The notes under the pieces: generated by a model | Seen by the model: the letters and a program-made list of their open reading frames with translations, nothing else | Databases searched by the model: none | What the model was told of the DNA's origin: nothing | Shown here: positions 1-10,935 of the stretch, one piece after another | Layout of the letters: every line of letters begins with the position of its first letter | Position numbering within the stretch: position 1 is the first letter of the stretch | Assembly: GCA_014621425.1 (NCBI GenBank) | Contig: JAANBB010000329.1 | Span: forward strand, 1-46,371 | Length of the DNA: 46,371 bases | Direction of reading: 5' to 3' | Source: Cylindrodendrum hubeiense | Taxonomy: Eukaryota > Ascomycota > Sordariomycetes > Hypocreales > Nectriaceae | Translations under genes and position numbers: made by a program

Positions 1-319
1 CGCTGCCCGCGAGCTGCAGCGCGGGCGCGGAGCGCATGTAGTTGCAGACGAAGCCCGAGGACGCGCAGCGCTTGCAGCTTGGTTTGGATTCATCGCACTG
101 GGGACGAGTCAGATCAACGGGGGTTCTTTAAGATACTGCTCGGGCTCATGTAATACAATTTCTGGCACGAGAATGCAATTGCTGGCATGAGACGACGCGA
201 ATGGGTGGACTGACCTTGATGCTGCGGAGCTTACAGTTGCCGCATCCTAGGCGGGACTTGCGGTGGGCTTTCCGCTGGCGGACCACAACCGTTTTCGTGT
301 TGTCCTCTGCAGCAGTCAT
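1..319 (-). CDS. Zn(II)2Cys6 transcription factor, N-terminal part (truncated by window edge)
   Basis: The 5' end of a fungal binuclear zinc-cluster regulator, expected to bind DNA in the nucleus. The ATG is at 319. Exon 1 is 319-215 (35 codons), a GTCAGT...CCCCAG intron fills 214-98 (117 bp), and exon 2 runs from 97 off the left edge. The spliced product has a basic stretch RKAHRKSRLGCGNCKLR followed by a complete C-x2-C-x6-C-x6-C-x2-C-x6-C cluster ending GFVCNY. The intron falls directly before the third cysteine, so the cluster is only visible after splicing. Everything after the zinc cluster lies outside the window, so target and pathway cannot be inferred. The cysteine spacing is seen directly; the function is family knowledge. 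Confidence 0.9.
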
Positions 320-1541
320 AACGAGCTATGATCGGCCGGGGTGGATAGTTGTCGAGTGGTTCAATTGATGAGCGCCGTGAGATGAGGCGAGACGTTGCCC
401 GGAGATATCGGAGGTAGGCCTGGCCACTGGCTCGGCAGAACGACGCGCTTGTGGATGCCCTGGGCTAGAACAGGTTATGCCAACGGGGTCATGCAACTCT
501 TCTGATTAGAACCACTCAATCCATCATTGTTGCAAATCATATGCCTGGCCCGATTGTATCACGGAGGTTGTGGTTGAAAGCGGTAATTTTGATCAACCAG
601 CAAGGCTCCAAAAACAGTACTAGCTGAAACCGCTCCTCGCACTCGGAAGGATCATCATAGTGGTGACATCATAAAACAGTCATCAGCCCTACAACCCCAG
701 TATGTTGTCCCTCGCATACACACAAGATCGTCACCGCCAAAACTTTTACGACATCATCGACATTTCCTTGGCCTGCTTTCACTGTATTTAATCTATCTCC
801 CCTGTATCACCACCCTGTAAAACAATCCATATTGTTGCTTGTAGGCCCCCACGCAGTATCCATAGGATCATCTGTTACTAAAGAGGACATGCCTCCGTTA
901 GTGACGCTAGCTCCACGTGGTATTCTTAGACATGCCCCAGAGGCTCCACGACGAAACATCCCCATGACCAAGCCCCGGAATATCGCTTCATGCGCCAGCT
1001 GATGTTGAAACAGAGGCGCCTGAACCGACAGTCCTGCCGCTTGTCGCGGTACACGATAAGGTCGAATACACGAATGCACTAAACATGGCACCAGAGTCAA
1101 GATATGAGTACTTCATAAAATAGATAATAAGAGAGTATACGTGATGTGGTATCTGATAAAGTGAGTCTGCCTCTCCTGGATGCATCCATGTCCATTGTTC
1201 CGAAACAATCCCAAAGACAAGATCATATCCAAGGTGTGAATGATCTGTACGCTGCCTTTCTCGCCTTTTATATGTGAAACAAAACGCCAGATGGAACCAG
1301 ATAGGAAAACAGATAACCCAACGCCGCCAATGTCCATTGCATTGGTACCGACCGTATCCAACACATTCCATTCCATGCAGCCCGATGCTTGCTGTAGTAG
1401 ACAGTTTGACAAAAAGAAAAATTAGAGTAGATGAGGATTTCGTTGTGAAACACCATCGAGTGTGTTTGTAGGGTTTTGGAGACTTGCTCCATGTGCTTGG
1501 GCGCAGTAATTCGTCATCACATCACACAGGCGGCCAGCGCA
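320..1541. other. Intergenic region, Zn2Cys6 promoter side and arrestin 3' flank
   Basis: About 1.2 kb between the Zn2Cys6 gene start and the arrestin stop codon. The open frames here are short, overlap on both strands and show no recognisable domain. It should hold the promoter of the Zn2Cys6 gene (leftward) and the arrestin 3' UTR near 1400-1541. No RNA gene or repeat was seen. Confidence 0.6.
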
Positions 1542-4424
1542 TCACCCGACCCTTGCGGCTCGGCGCGTGATAGCCCCCATATCGAGAGTGATTGGTGGGC
1601 GGGAAATTTCCATACTCCTGCTGGGCATCCTGCCGCCCGGTGTACTGGGATGGGCCACATTGACCCGTCCTGTCCTCTCAAGAATTCTTGGAGGTGTTTC
1701 ATCAGAGTCTGATGCCGAGTCGGAGTCGGGGCCGTCATAGTCCGCCAGTCTGGCGAAGTAGTCGGCAAGACCGTCCACGCTCGGTGTACCCACCACAAGG
1801 TCGTAGCACGGGGGAGGCGTCATGACCCCCTCACGGAGAGAGGGTGGCGCGACATCGTCCTCAAAGGCCGGCGGGTTGAAACTCGGGGCCCTCATCAAAT
1901 GGATGGGTCGTGGCTCGTTTGCCGCGTTATGGGCCAGGTGCGCAACCTGCGGCGGCGCAGGGAGGGTGTCGCTGCTTTGGTTTACACCAGAAAGCGTTCC
2001 AGTGGAAGAGCTGGGCGAGATATCGGTAGGGATGCTCATGGCGTCGGGGCATCCACAGCTGGACTGGCAGGCCGTGGAAGGTCCCATAGCGCCCGAGTAT
2101 GCGGGGAGGTTGGTGTTGGCGTGAGTGGCTCGGCAGTTAAGAACAGTAAAGGGTGAATCGATGCTGATCTCAAAGTGCTTGCGCTTGGTGCCGCTAGGGT
2201 CATCGGGATCGATGCGGCTGATTCGCATCACCACCTGTCTAGGGTTAGCATGTGTCTGATAGATAGATACTTCAAAAATACATACCTTGATCCAGTGGTA
2301 GACGTTGACATTCTTCCAGCTGCAGTCGGGGTGAAGTCTCAACTCCTTGTTCTTCGCCATCATCTCGCATGTCGGGATCTGCACATTGGCTTCAATCTCG
2401 GTCGCGCCCCAGAAGTGCTCCAGTCCCAAATCCAAGTCTCCTAGCATGTTCTCGCTGGGTTCGGGTAGTGGCTGGGCGGTTTGGTGACGCCTTGCTGCCT
2501 CAGAGGCTCGTCTCCGGGCCGCAGCTTCGCGAGCTTCGCGTCGTTGCTGGGGGGTCAGCTCACCACCTTGGAGGAAACGCAGGTCGGAGCTCTCCCATTG
2601 CTCATCAAGGGGCTTGCCAGCGGTCTTCTCAAGGAGCAAGATCTTGCGACCGGGGTCCTTTCGAGTGACGCGCTTGTCGTTTGTCCAGTACTCGATAGAC
2701 TCGGTCACGAAGACCTTGAGCTTGTGCACCTGGACCTTGGCCAGGGGCGTCAGCTTAAAGGCAATAGGAATTTTGCTGCCAATAGGGAAGCTCTTTCCCG
2801 AGATGACAATGTCGTAGTGCAGCTGGTCCTCCCACTGTCGGCTGATGGAGATGGGCTCCGACATCTCGAGCGAGAGTTGGTCGGGAACTCGGACAATGGA
2901 CAACTCCTTAGTGCCGTGAAGGTTGGGCCTGAAGGCACCAGCGCGATCGACGGTCGCCAGAAGCTCCCAGGTGACAGATCCAAATTGCAATTTGGTCGTC
3001 TCGAGCTGGTGATGGTCGATGGGGAGCTCGAAGGAGTAATCGTAGACGCCCGGGTAAAAGACCTTGTAACCCTTCGCCTGAATAGGTGTGGCGATCGGGC
3101 TCTCGTCCTTTTGGAAGCTGCGTGACTGAGAGTTTTGAAGCGACAAGCGCTTGATTTCCTTAGCAGTCAGGTTGTTGCGATGCGATGACTGGTTAGAGTT
3201 AGAGTTGCTCGCGCGGGTAGCTACACTGTTGGAGCTGGCGTTGGCGTTATCGTTTTGCGAGGCACACTTGAGTTGGTAGGTGCATTGGTTTCCGTAGTCG
3301 GTCTCCCAGCCATCGTTCATGGCGTTGAAAAATGTTAGGACCTGAGTGCGTAGGCTCTCCTCCTGAAAGTCGACCTGCTTCAAGGGCGGGATGCCCTCTG
3401 GCCACTCAGTGCGGGCACGGCCAAGCAGCTTAAGCTGGACAGCCTTGATCTTGACATTTTTGGTGATGCGCAGCTGAAGTTTGCCTCGGAGCAGAGCAGT
3501 GCCGGTGTGGCCGTCGCGGTGGCGGTTGCCATCGTGTTCGAAACCAGAGAGGAAAATGTTCTGTTCGGCGAGCACGATGGAGCACGATACACCGCTTCCG
3601 GAGGCAACGGGTTTGGGGACTTCGGCGACGAAGGAGGTGACTGAAGATTTGGAAGCGTTGCTGCGATTGATGAAACTGTGGGGATTTGCCATGGTGAAAC
3701 CGGCCGGCATCGCCGGATTTACGACTCGAGACGCCATTTCTGAGTCTGAATTGGTTGAGATGAAGGGAGTTGTGGACGTGGCTGAGGTGGTCAAAGTCAA
3801 ATCATGTGTCGGTGACTCGGGACGGGTGTCGTCATAGGCAGGCGGGGGTCCGGTTGCGCTTTCCCCAGTTGATCCGGCGGGAGTGGCAGGTGCCCAGGTC
3901 GCACGACCAAATGCGGGCGGGGGCGCGTCGGATCTTGCAGCAGTAGCGGGCGCTGCACTAATACGGGCAGCAGTGACAGTACTGGTGACAGAACTGGCGA
4001 CAGCGGAAGAGGATGCCGATGAGGATCCGAGATTGGTGGTGGACGTGGAAAATGTTCCCAAAAGCTTTCCCAGGGGCCTGAATGTCACAGAGCCGTCGTC
4101 GGGGGATTCGGCTCGTCGGCGAGCTCTGGATTTCGCTGCTCTCCGCTTCTCGTTGGCGCGACAGTTTCCGGGCTGCAACGATGGCGTTTGACGCGGGGGC
4201 GGGGGGCTTGGAGGCTGATTCTCGGGGCGCAGTTCTCTGGGTATGTAGCCCGAGGGGTAGCTCACGATGTGGATTGCTTGCGGGCGAGCTCTGCGAGGCC
4301 CAATGAGTGGAGCAGGGAAGCGTGCAACGGTCGACTTCTTCTTGTTGAGACGCGGGCGGTAGTAGATGTTCTCGTGGGCGGTGATCCAGTTGGAGCGGCG
4401 TTGCTTCTCGGCGGGTGCTGTCAT
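1542..4424 (-). CDS. Alpha-arrestin, Rod1/Aly/CreD-type ubiquitin-ligase adaptor
   Basis: Arrestin-fold adaptor that in fungi links a Rsp5/HulA-type HECT ubiquitin ligase to plasma-membrane transporters for endocytosis. Exon 1 is 4424-2286 (713 codons) and exon 2 is 2234-1542, separated by a 51-bp intron (2235-2285, GTATGT...CTAGACAG); the spliced protein is 943 aa. The arrestin N-lobe begins near residue 281 (CSIVLAEQNIFLSGFEHDG, RGKLQL, KAVQLKLLGRARTEWPEG) and the C-lobe follows at about 500-720. PY motifs for WW domains are PPAY at 194-197 and PPCY at about 854-857. The first 229 residues are low complexity. An internal ATG at 3737 in a good context is an alternative start that would lose the first PY motif. 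The intron is a multiple of three and has no stop, so unspliced mRNA would stay in frame. Family assignment is firm; the exact orthologue is not. Confidence 0.9.
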   Translation of the reverse strand: MTAPAEKQRRSNWITAHENIYYRPRLNKKKSTVARFPAPLIGPRRARPQAIHIVSYPSGYIPRELRPENQPPSPPPPRQTPSLQPGNCRANEKRRAAKSRARRRAESPDDGSVTFRPLGKLLGTFSTSTTNLGSSSASSSAVASSVTSTVTAARISAAPATAARSDAPPPAFGRATWAPATPAGSTGESATGPPPAYDDTRPESPTHDLTLTTSATSTTPFISTNSDSEMASRVVNPAMPAGFTMANPHSFINRSNASKSSVTSFVAEVPKPVASGSGVSCSIVLAEQNIFLSGFEHDGNRHRDGHTGTALLRGKLQLRITKNVKIKAVQLKLLGRARTEWPEGIPPLKQVDFQEESLRTQVLTFFNAMNDGWETDYGNQCTYQLKCASQNDNANASSNSVATRASNSNSNQSSHRNNLTAKEIKRLSLQNSQSRSFQKDESPIATPIQAKGYKVFYPGVYDYSFELPIDHHQLETTKLQFGSVTWELLATVDRAGAFRPNLHGTKELSIVRVPDQLSLEMSEPISISRQWEDQLHYDIVISGKSFPIGSKIPIAFKLTPLAKVQVHKLKVFVTESIEYWTNDKRVTRKDPGRKILLLEKTAGKPLDEQWESSDLRFLQGGELTPQQRREAREAAARRRASEAARRHQTAQPLPEPSENMLGDLDLGLEHFWGATEIEANVQIPTCEMMAKNKELRLHPDCSWKNVNVYHWIKVCIFEVSIYQTHANPRQVVMRISRIDPDDPSGTKRKHFEISIDSPFTVLNCRATHANTNLPAYSGAMGPSTACQSSCGCPDAMSIPTDISPSSSTGTLSGVNQSSDTLPAPPQVAHLAHNAANEPRPIHLMRAPSFNPPAFEDDVAPPSLREGVMTPPPCYDLVVGTPSVDGLADYFARLADYDGPDSDSASDSDETPPRILERTGRVNVAHPSTPGGRMPSRSMEISRPPITLDMGAITRRAARVG
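2235..2285 (-). other. 51-bp stop-free intron in the arrestin gene
   Basis: In minus orientation this begins GTATGT and ends CTAGACAG, with a GCTAACC branch-like element shortly upstream of the acceptor. Its length is 17 codons, it starts on a codon boundary and it contains no in-frame stop. Retention would insert 17 residues into the C-terminal arrestin lobe between HWIKV and VMRI. The splice signals favour an intron over coding sequence. Confidence 0.8.
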
Positions 4425-7400
4425 GATGGTTAACGGGCGGCTACAGCCAAGAGTGGCGATGATGTATGCCCAGCCGGTGAGCTTTCTTGAATAGGCAAAT
4501 GCAACGCCAGCGTAGAGAGATATGAACAGAGATGAGGGAAGAGAAGGCTTAGGATCTTGAGGATATTATAAGCAAAGAAGAGAGGCCAATGCAAGGGCAG
4601 ATAGAAGGAGCACGCGCGCAAGGGAGGTGCTTGGACTTATAACCGCCGGTTGATGCACACCAGAGCAAAGCGGGACCAGGTAATGGACTATTTACCTAGG
4701 TCTCCATAGTATTGAAGGGTGAGGGGGCGGGGAGAGACGGTGTGTAGTAGAGATGGGGCCGGGAGGGGAGCACAGGACAAGAAAAGCACCCGGCTAAGGG
4801 ATCCTATATGCGCTGGCACAACAAGAGGGTGAGGGTATCCATACAGGCGACACCGACAAGGACGGGGAGACCAACGCGCTAAGCGGATTGGTCGACGGCG
4901 CCAGAGTCTGGGCAACAGTGACGAGGGCCAGGGTCTAGAGTGAGGGAGACAATGGGCTGGGCTTAGTGCGGACGTTTTGATGGCGGCGTTGGCGGGGTGG
5001 AGATTTTGCGGGCGGGCAGGGGTGGGAGCAGGGCGAGAGGGAGGGGAGACAGGGATTCGACGTGAGGAGGTGAGGAGGATGGGTGAATGTGAAGTGGCGG
5101 CGTATGGTGTGGAGATGGATGACGCTGATGTGGAGGTGAACGAGGATGGAGCGGATGGAGAATTATTTGTTTTTTTCTCTCTCGTGTTGACGGAAAAAAT
5201 TGCAATTGTAGAAGCGAGTGTGCTGGCAAAAGCGTGAGGTAAACAGACGGGGAGAGATGGAGAATTGGCGTGCAGCAATTGGCAGTGGAAACAAGAAAAT
5301 GGCCTAAACGGGCAACACGAATGCCATCATCGAGGCCCAAGACCGGGGGGTGAGGGCTGAGAGGGTGTGCATGGATCGAAGCGCATGACGAAAATGAATA
5401 ACCAGACGCAAAAGAAAGTCGGATTCAACCACAATTTCCAGACTCAAACCAAGAAAGCACGTACCTTCACAGGGAATTTGAAACAGCGTCAATGGATTGT
5501 TAGGCCAGGGCGTGTTTTGAGGCCGGGCCGGGTGGAGCTTATCTGCTGGGCTCAGAGATTCTGGGTTCTGGGCTCTGCTGAGCGGCGACGGCGACGGCGA
5601 TGAAGCTGAAATCGCCCACAAACGCTTGAGCCAGCAAGGGGGCCTGTCCTGTTTGCCTTGAGTCGAGTTCTTGGCACACGACTCGGGTGGTACACACGCG
5701 CCCCAAACGAGCGGCGGAGCTGTGATTAGATGTGATGGCGGTTTAGCCGCGTGAGCTCAACTCAGCTTGCGGGTTGGATCCCAACGAGAATAACCGGCGC
5801 GCAGCAGTTGGTAGATTGCGGACAGACAAGCCGGGCGGCGTAGCTCCCAAAGAAGGAAACCCGCAAAAGAGGACCTTGTTCGTTTTAGCTGGTGGTGAGA
5901 CCAGGAATAGACTGGGAAACGACCGGGCAAGCCAGTCGAGCCAGGAACGAGAGTCAAGGTCTCGGCGGCGCAGAAGGAAAAAGCAGTGGCTCTGGCCCTG
6001 GGCTGAGATCTGAGACCGGCGAGGGCGACGGAGCGGCGGTAGGATGGCGCGAAACGGGGTGCGGTTTTCGGGGGGCGTGCACGCGCGCGGGCTGCTCAGC
6101 GAAGACGTCTAGAAGCTGGTCGGTGGAATGGCAAAACGGGCCTGTGCTCTGCTAGAGGGCGGTACGGCGAGGACAGATGGCGGTCGGGGAAATGGGAAGC
6201 TGGGAGTCGGCGCTTTTATGATATGCCCAGGCAGACGTCTCGGGAGGTGAGGGCGAGAGGTAAAGAAGGGTGGGATTGGGGATGACGGCAATGGAGACTG
6301 GAGACGGAGGGAGAGAGACAGGGCGAATTATTATTCGTTTCTGCTTCTCCTCCATCTGTCATAAACCGAGCCAGCAATATGCGGCCCTAAGCCCAGCTCA
6401 GCCCAGGCCAGGGAACCAAGGGAAACCATTCGACAGCGCTGCCAACACAGCCGCCGAATTAACTTCTACTGGTGCCGTGTAAACGGCCGGGTCCCGTTTC
6501 TCGCAGGCAACGGGACGCCGTGCCATTGGGTTCAGGGCCCTACAAAGTACATGCTACCACAGGAACAAGGCCATTCCGGCCGCTGCCACCCCGCTGACGC
6601 GGCGCCCACTGCGCCCAAGAGCGCCTGTGACCCTACGTAATGCGGCCCTGCTGCGGGCCCAGCCGGTGTCGGTGCCGGTCTCCCATGCGAGGCTCACCTC
6701 ACTAGGCAGAGCACACAGCGAATACCGACCGCGAGGTGGCTTCGCTGCACGCTGACTGATCGAGTGGCGGCATCCCCGTTTGCCGAACCGCCGATGCCAA
6801 TCCAAATTCCTTGATTCTTGTTGGCCTCGATGGTTCTGCTGCCATGGTACATGCCGAGACGTCCGCCCCGCGGGGAAAATGCAGGTGCATGAAAGCTGTG
6901 GCCGCTAGTGTGTTGATGATTGATGACGACGGAAGTGCCAGCTGGCGTCCGCTTCACATGGAATCTTGTCTGGGCGCCGGAAGAAAGGCACCTCCCGCTG
7001 AGCGAAGGATCAATGGATGATGTCGCGACGGGGCGCCACGCTTCAGCAGCCTCGTCCCCTACTCGACGGGCACAATGCGGATATTGTGTCGTCCAATGCT
7101 CTGTGGGAGCGGTTGGTGTGCGGATATGCCCCTCCGCCTTGACGACCGACGTAGCGATCCTCCGAGGGTCGACGAGACGTGTTCGCTTTCATGGATCAAG
7201 CCTGTAAGACGCAGCGCAGATCGATGAAGGGTTCCCGTGGGGATGCGTTAGCATTCAAACGCGATCGGGCAGATGGGAACACGTCTGTCCAATGCCATCC
7301 TACACTCACGGCATGTTCCCGAGTTTGTTTGAGCCTCTTTCTTGAGCCTCCTGTTGCATAGCCGTGCCATCGGGTTGGTCTCACATGCACTCAGGGTTCT

Positions 7401-10335
7401 CTTGCCGCCGTACCACTCTTCAGTACCATGCCATGTCTTGCTTGTTTTGTCTCAATCCACAATCGACACTCCGACTCTTCCGTTCCATTGTCACCCTATC
7501 TAAGTTTAACTCGACCTTCCCGCATCCGTCCGCCAACCAGTGCTCATCAGGCTGTCGCCCAGAGCCGCTCACGCACACACATATACACATGAAAATAAAA
7601 ATAAAAAGAAGTGCCGGACATTCCGGGTGTGGGACCTTGGGTGCCGGTGCATGATCGCAGGCCCCTTCACGGTGTTTCGACAGCGCAGCAAACGACCAAG
7701 TAGCGGCGCGTACTGCGACTGGCGCCATGTGACGAGACACGCCACACGGGGCTGCGAGGAGAGGGCTTCTGATGCCATTTCACGGGCATTCTGATCTGAC
7801 CGACAAACCGGGGCCCACCGTGCACCGCGCACCGCTTGGACGACGGTTCCTTTCCTGCCAGCTTGAACCAGGAGGAAGAATTCAGGATGCCCATGTTTCA
7901 GAGTCGTCTGCCTGTGTTAAAGTGAGCTCGTTTTAGAGCCTTCAGGGACCCCTGGGGCGTTAGTGGGGGCATGGTGAAGCGTTGGCGCTGGCGCACTTGT
8001 CGGGCGGCCAAATAAACTGCAAAGACATGGGCTAAGACGTTTTCGCATTGAGAATGCGATAGGGCAAGACCGCTGGAACCGCCCGGTCTCAGTGGCAGTT
8101 CCAAGGACGAACGGAAATCAGACTTGTGCCGGCAGGGCGATGCTCCGGTCCACTGGAAAGCTTGGCCCTGGGGCTGCCAGCTCATCCAACTGCCGATCGC
8201 CTAGTGAATGCCTTGGATCTTATGCAAGTCGACAGGCATCGCCTCGCCGTTAGTCAACACGGCAAAACGACAGCCTCGCCGCGTCTCCCAGCAGCGACGC
8301 CGGGACGCGTTCTTCCATCTTCAGGGCATTAATCCCCTGTAGATGACCTGTCAAATTGCAATCGGGACGAAGATCTCGTCCTGTTGCTGGGCGGGCCCGG
8401 GGCCAGTGCGTCGCACGCCTCACAATCGCACGAGGCATCAAAGCAGTTCACGATTAGTGCAACAACACCATCATTAGTTGTGATCCAAGAATAACACTGC
8501 CTGTGCACCGATATTGATGGGCTCATTCCCGCCACGCCCCACCGCATCTCTGTCATTTAATCAAGGGAAGCTCGAAAGAAACCTTCTAGCCGACGTTGTC
8601 GAAACATTCGCCTTCGTTTCGGTGATGACCGTGATTAAACCATGAACCACCGGCGCCACGGTCTAGACCGGGGTCCCCGGGCTCCCAGCGTCGCCTCGCA
8701 GGGATCGACACAGGTGAGGTCATTTTACTCCGTGAAATGTGACGGCGGTTTTCCTTCGAGAACATTTTGGTGCCTGCCCTATCTTTTGGCTGCGAGTGAC
8801 CTTTATCGGTCCTATGGTTGGTGGCTTTACTTTCAATATCGCGACATGGCGCAAAGTTGTACGTGACACGGCCCCATGAGGATTGGAGAAGTCATCTGGG
8901 GAAGGTGTCTCACAAAAACAATGGCACGCAGACACAGATTATCACCGTGACCGTTGCATGTGCGCACCGAGAATGTGCGTTTCCCATTCCCCCACATCGA
9001 ATTCGGATGTGGGGGATGGAATTTCCATGTGCTCTAGATGCATCGTTGACTCAGCCAGAGACATTGGATTCCGCATGTTAGACGAGACGAGTCCAGAACG
9101 TCGTCTAGGAAAATTCCCATGTTGAAGCTTGCGCCGATTTTCCGGCTGGGCACTTTAAGAAATTTGTGTGTCGCATCGTGTTCGGGAATCCGGCGCCCAC
9201 GTGCGGTGGAATGGTCGCTGTGGCCGTGTTATCTCCTGTAGCCTCTACACACAACCCAGCGTGGTACAGAGTACGCGACAGACCTCAACACCACGTTCAT
9301 CATGACGACAAGCCCAAAAGGGCCACTGGCCCTGTCAATCTTGTGGCAAAAAAACACGCAGCCGGTAGATCCGCTAATCGGATCGCCAGCATAACCCGCC
9401 ACATCGTCACATTCGCCGAAGTTTGTGTGACACGGCTGCCGACGTCGGCCTGCATGCTACGAGTCGAATGTCTTGTCAGCTCGATGCATGTCTGTCAGCA
9501 GTGCTACGGCTACGGTAGCCACGAATGCTACGCACACAAAAAGAAACGAAAGAAAATCTCAGTCCATCATATGATCTACCCGAATGCCGACTAAGATCCC
9601 TTCTTGAGGGGCAGATGTCGGTGTTCGCCCGCTCCTATCACCGGCGTTCAATGGCCTGGGCCCCGTCTTTCGGAGCCCCGTCCCATCCGGAGTCCTCGCC
9701 GGGTGGATGCCGAGCGAGCCATTTCTCGGCCCGCGGCCTTTTTCCGCTTCAGTGACTGACCAGCCCTCTGTGTAGGCTTCTGTTCGACGTCTTTCTTTTG
9801 ATCTCGTTGGTCCAATTATTTAGTGAACCCGGTGCGGGTTTCCTCGTCCATACTACTTGCTGCTCGTTACCCACTTCTCACCGTACTTTGGCTGCAGATT
9901 CGTCAAGTCAGGATCGACCCATTCTGCGCATGCATGCACCCTCAGCTCGGCCACTTTTTTCTTCTTCCATGAAGAAATTTGCTGGCCCAATACGCGCCTG
10001 GCTGACACATCCGCTGCAATGAGGGTCCTCTCAAATGTGGCTGGATGACTTTGTGCCCTGGTGCTTGTCGGGTTTCCTTGTGGTCCCTGCAGTCTCACGC
10101 GGTTCTTTGAGAACCCGAGTGGCTGGATCCCTCAGATTAAAAGACTGGATGAACAGATTGAAGACCAACAGTAATAACCCCGTTGCTATTGGTCCAGGGT
10201 GATTAGAACTCATATTATTGCCCAGAACTGCATCTAGCTAAAAGTCACGTCGTGCGACACGACATAATAAAAGACCCCGACATGTCAGCGTGCTCATTCA
10301 TATGGGACAACACATTAAGCTAATCTAAGACGCAT
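4425..10335. other. Gene-poor region, about 5.9 kb, upstream of the arrestin gene
   Basis: The minus strand from 4425 to about 5300 is strongly pyrimidine-rich, as in long fungal 5' leaders, so it probably holds the arrestin promoter and UTR. A donor-like GTACGT on the minus strand near 5463 could mark a 5' UTR intron (inference). The remaining frames are short, overlapping and of mixed composition, including a 142-codon frame at 9166-9594 (+), and none shows a domain. No tRNA, rRNA or transposon feature was recognised. Confidence 0.5.
5584..5601. repeat. Short GGCGAC tandem repeat, three units
   Basis: Two exact GGCGAC hexamers and one GGCGAT in direct succession in non-coding sequence. No function is suggested. 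Confidence 0.7.
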
Positions 10336-10935
10336 TCATCTACAGGTCTGTTCATGGCCTAAGGAAGGGAATCCTCTTTCCCACCTCCGGCTATGAGTTT
10401 GAAGGCGTTGGGGGTCTAGCCAACCCTCCTCCACCAGGAGTTCCAAGAACCGACTGCGGCTAAAAGTCCGACCTAACATTCGCCACATGCTTCCCATACA
10501 CTCTATCAACAGGTCTATCATTGCATCCGCTTCAGAAGGTTTACTGTAGTCAAAGTTTCACCACTCCGTCGTGCAGTAGCATGTTTTGCGACTTCGATAC
10601 TTGTTAGCATTCAAGTGATACGACGGATGAAGGTAACCATTACTCTCATTGACATCCTCGAGTACGTTGTCAAACATTTGGGTGGTCATCTACGTAGGGT
10701 ATTCATGCTGGCGAAATTTATAGTAAAGCGATGATTTGGACGAGCAGGATAGGCCGGCTCCAAACTCAGATGCCCATTTCCGAAGCTGATCTCGCTTGGT
10801 TCACACATTCACTCCCCAAGGGAGTCCCATGGGATTGTCGCGCTTCTTAATCTCACTCAAGACTTTGTTAAATGCTGCCACAGACTTTTCCACAAGAGTG
10901 TGAATGTTAACAGGGTACTGAGTGGTTTGAGGCAT
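10336..10935 (-). pseudogene. Decayed gene fragment with C-to-T type stops (possible fungal ankyrin/STAND-type N-terminal region)
   Basis: One minus-strand frame starting at an ATG at 10935 stays coding-like for 200 codons, broken only by TGA at 10801-10803, TAG at 10690-10692 and TGA at 10558-10560. It ends at a TGA at 10336. Each internal stop is one C-to-T change from CGA or CAG. The surrounding sequence is AT-richer than the gene block. The segment reading QLRKWASEFGAG...LYYKFRQHE...LEDV resembles, by eye, the N-terminal region of fungal C2H2, ankyrin or NACHT-type proteins (pattern R-W-A-x-x-x-G-A, then S-L-x-Y-R-x-R, then L-L-E-D-L). That resemblance is weak and unverified. The downstream part of such a gene is absent, so this is a truncated relic at best. 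Confidence 0.45.

Noticed and set aside
807..1798. Several overlapping frames of 60-130 codons on both strands
   Set aside because: Short, mutually overlapping, without domains, and partly antisense to the arrestin 3' end; several start with non-ATG codons.
2481..3125. 214-codon plus-strand frame
   Set aside because: Antisense shadow of the arrestin coding sequence.
9166..9594. 142-codon plus-strand frame
   Set aside because: No domain, odd composition (Cys/His-rich by chance), no neighbouring exon-like signals.
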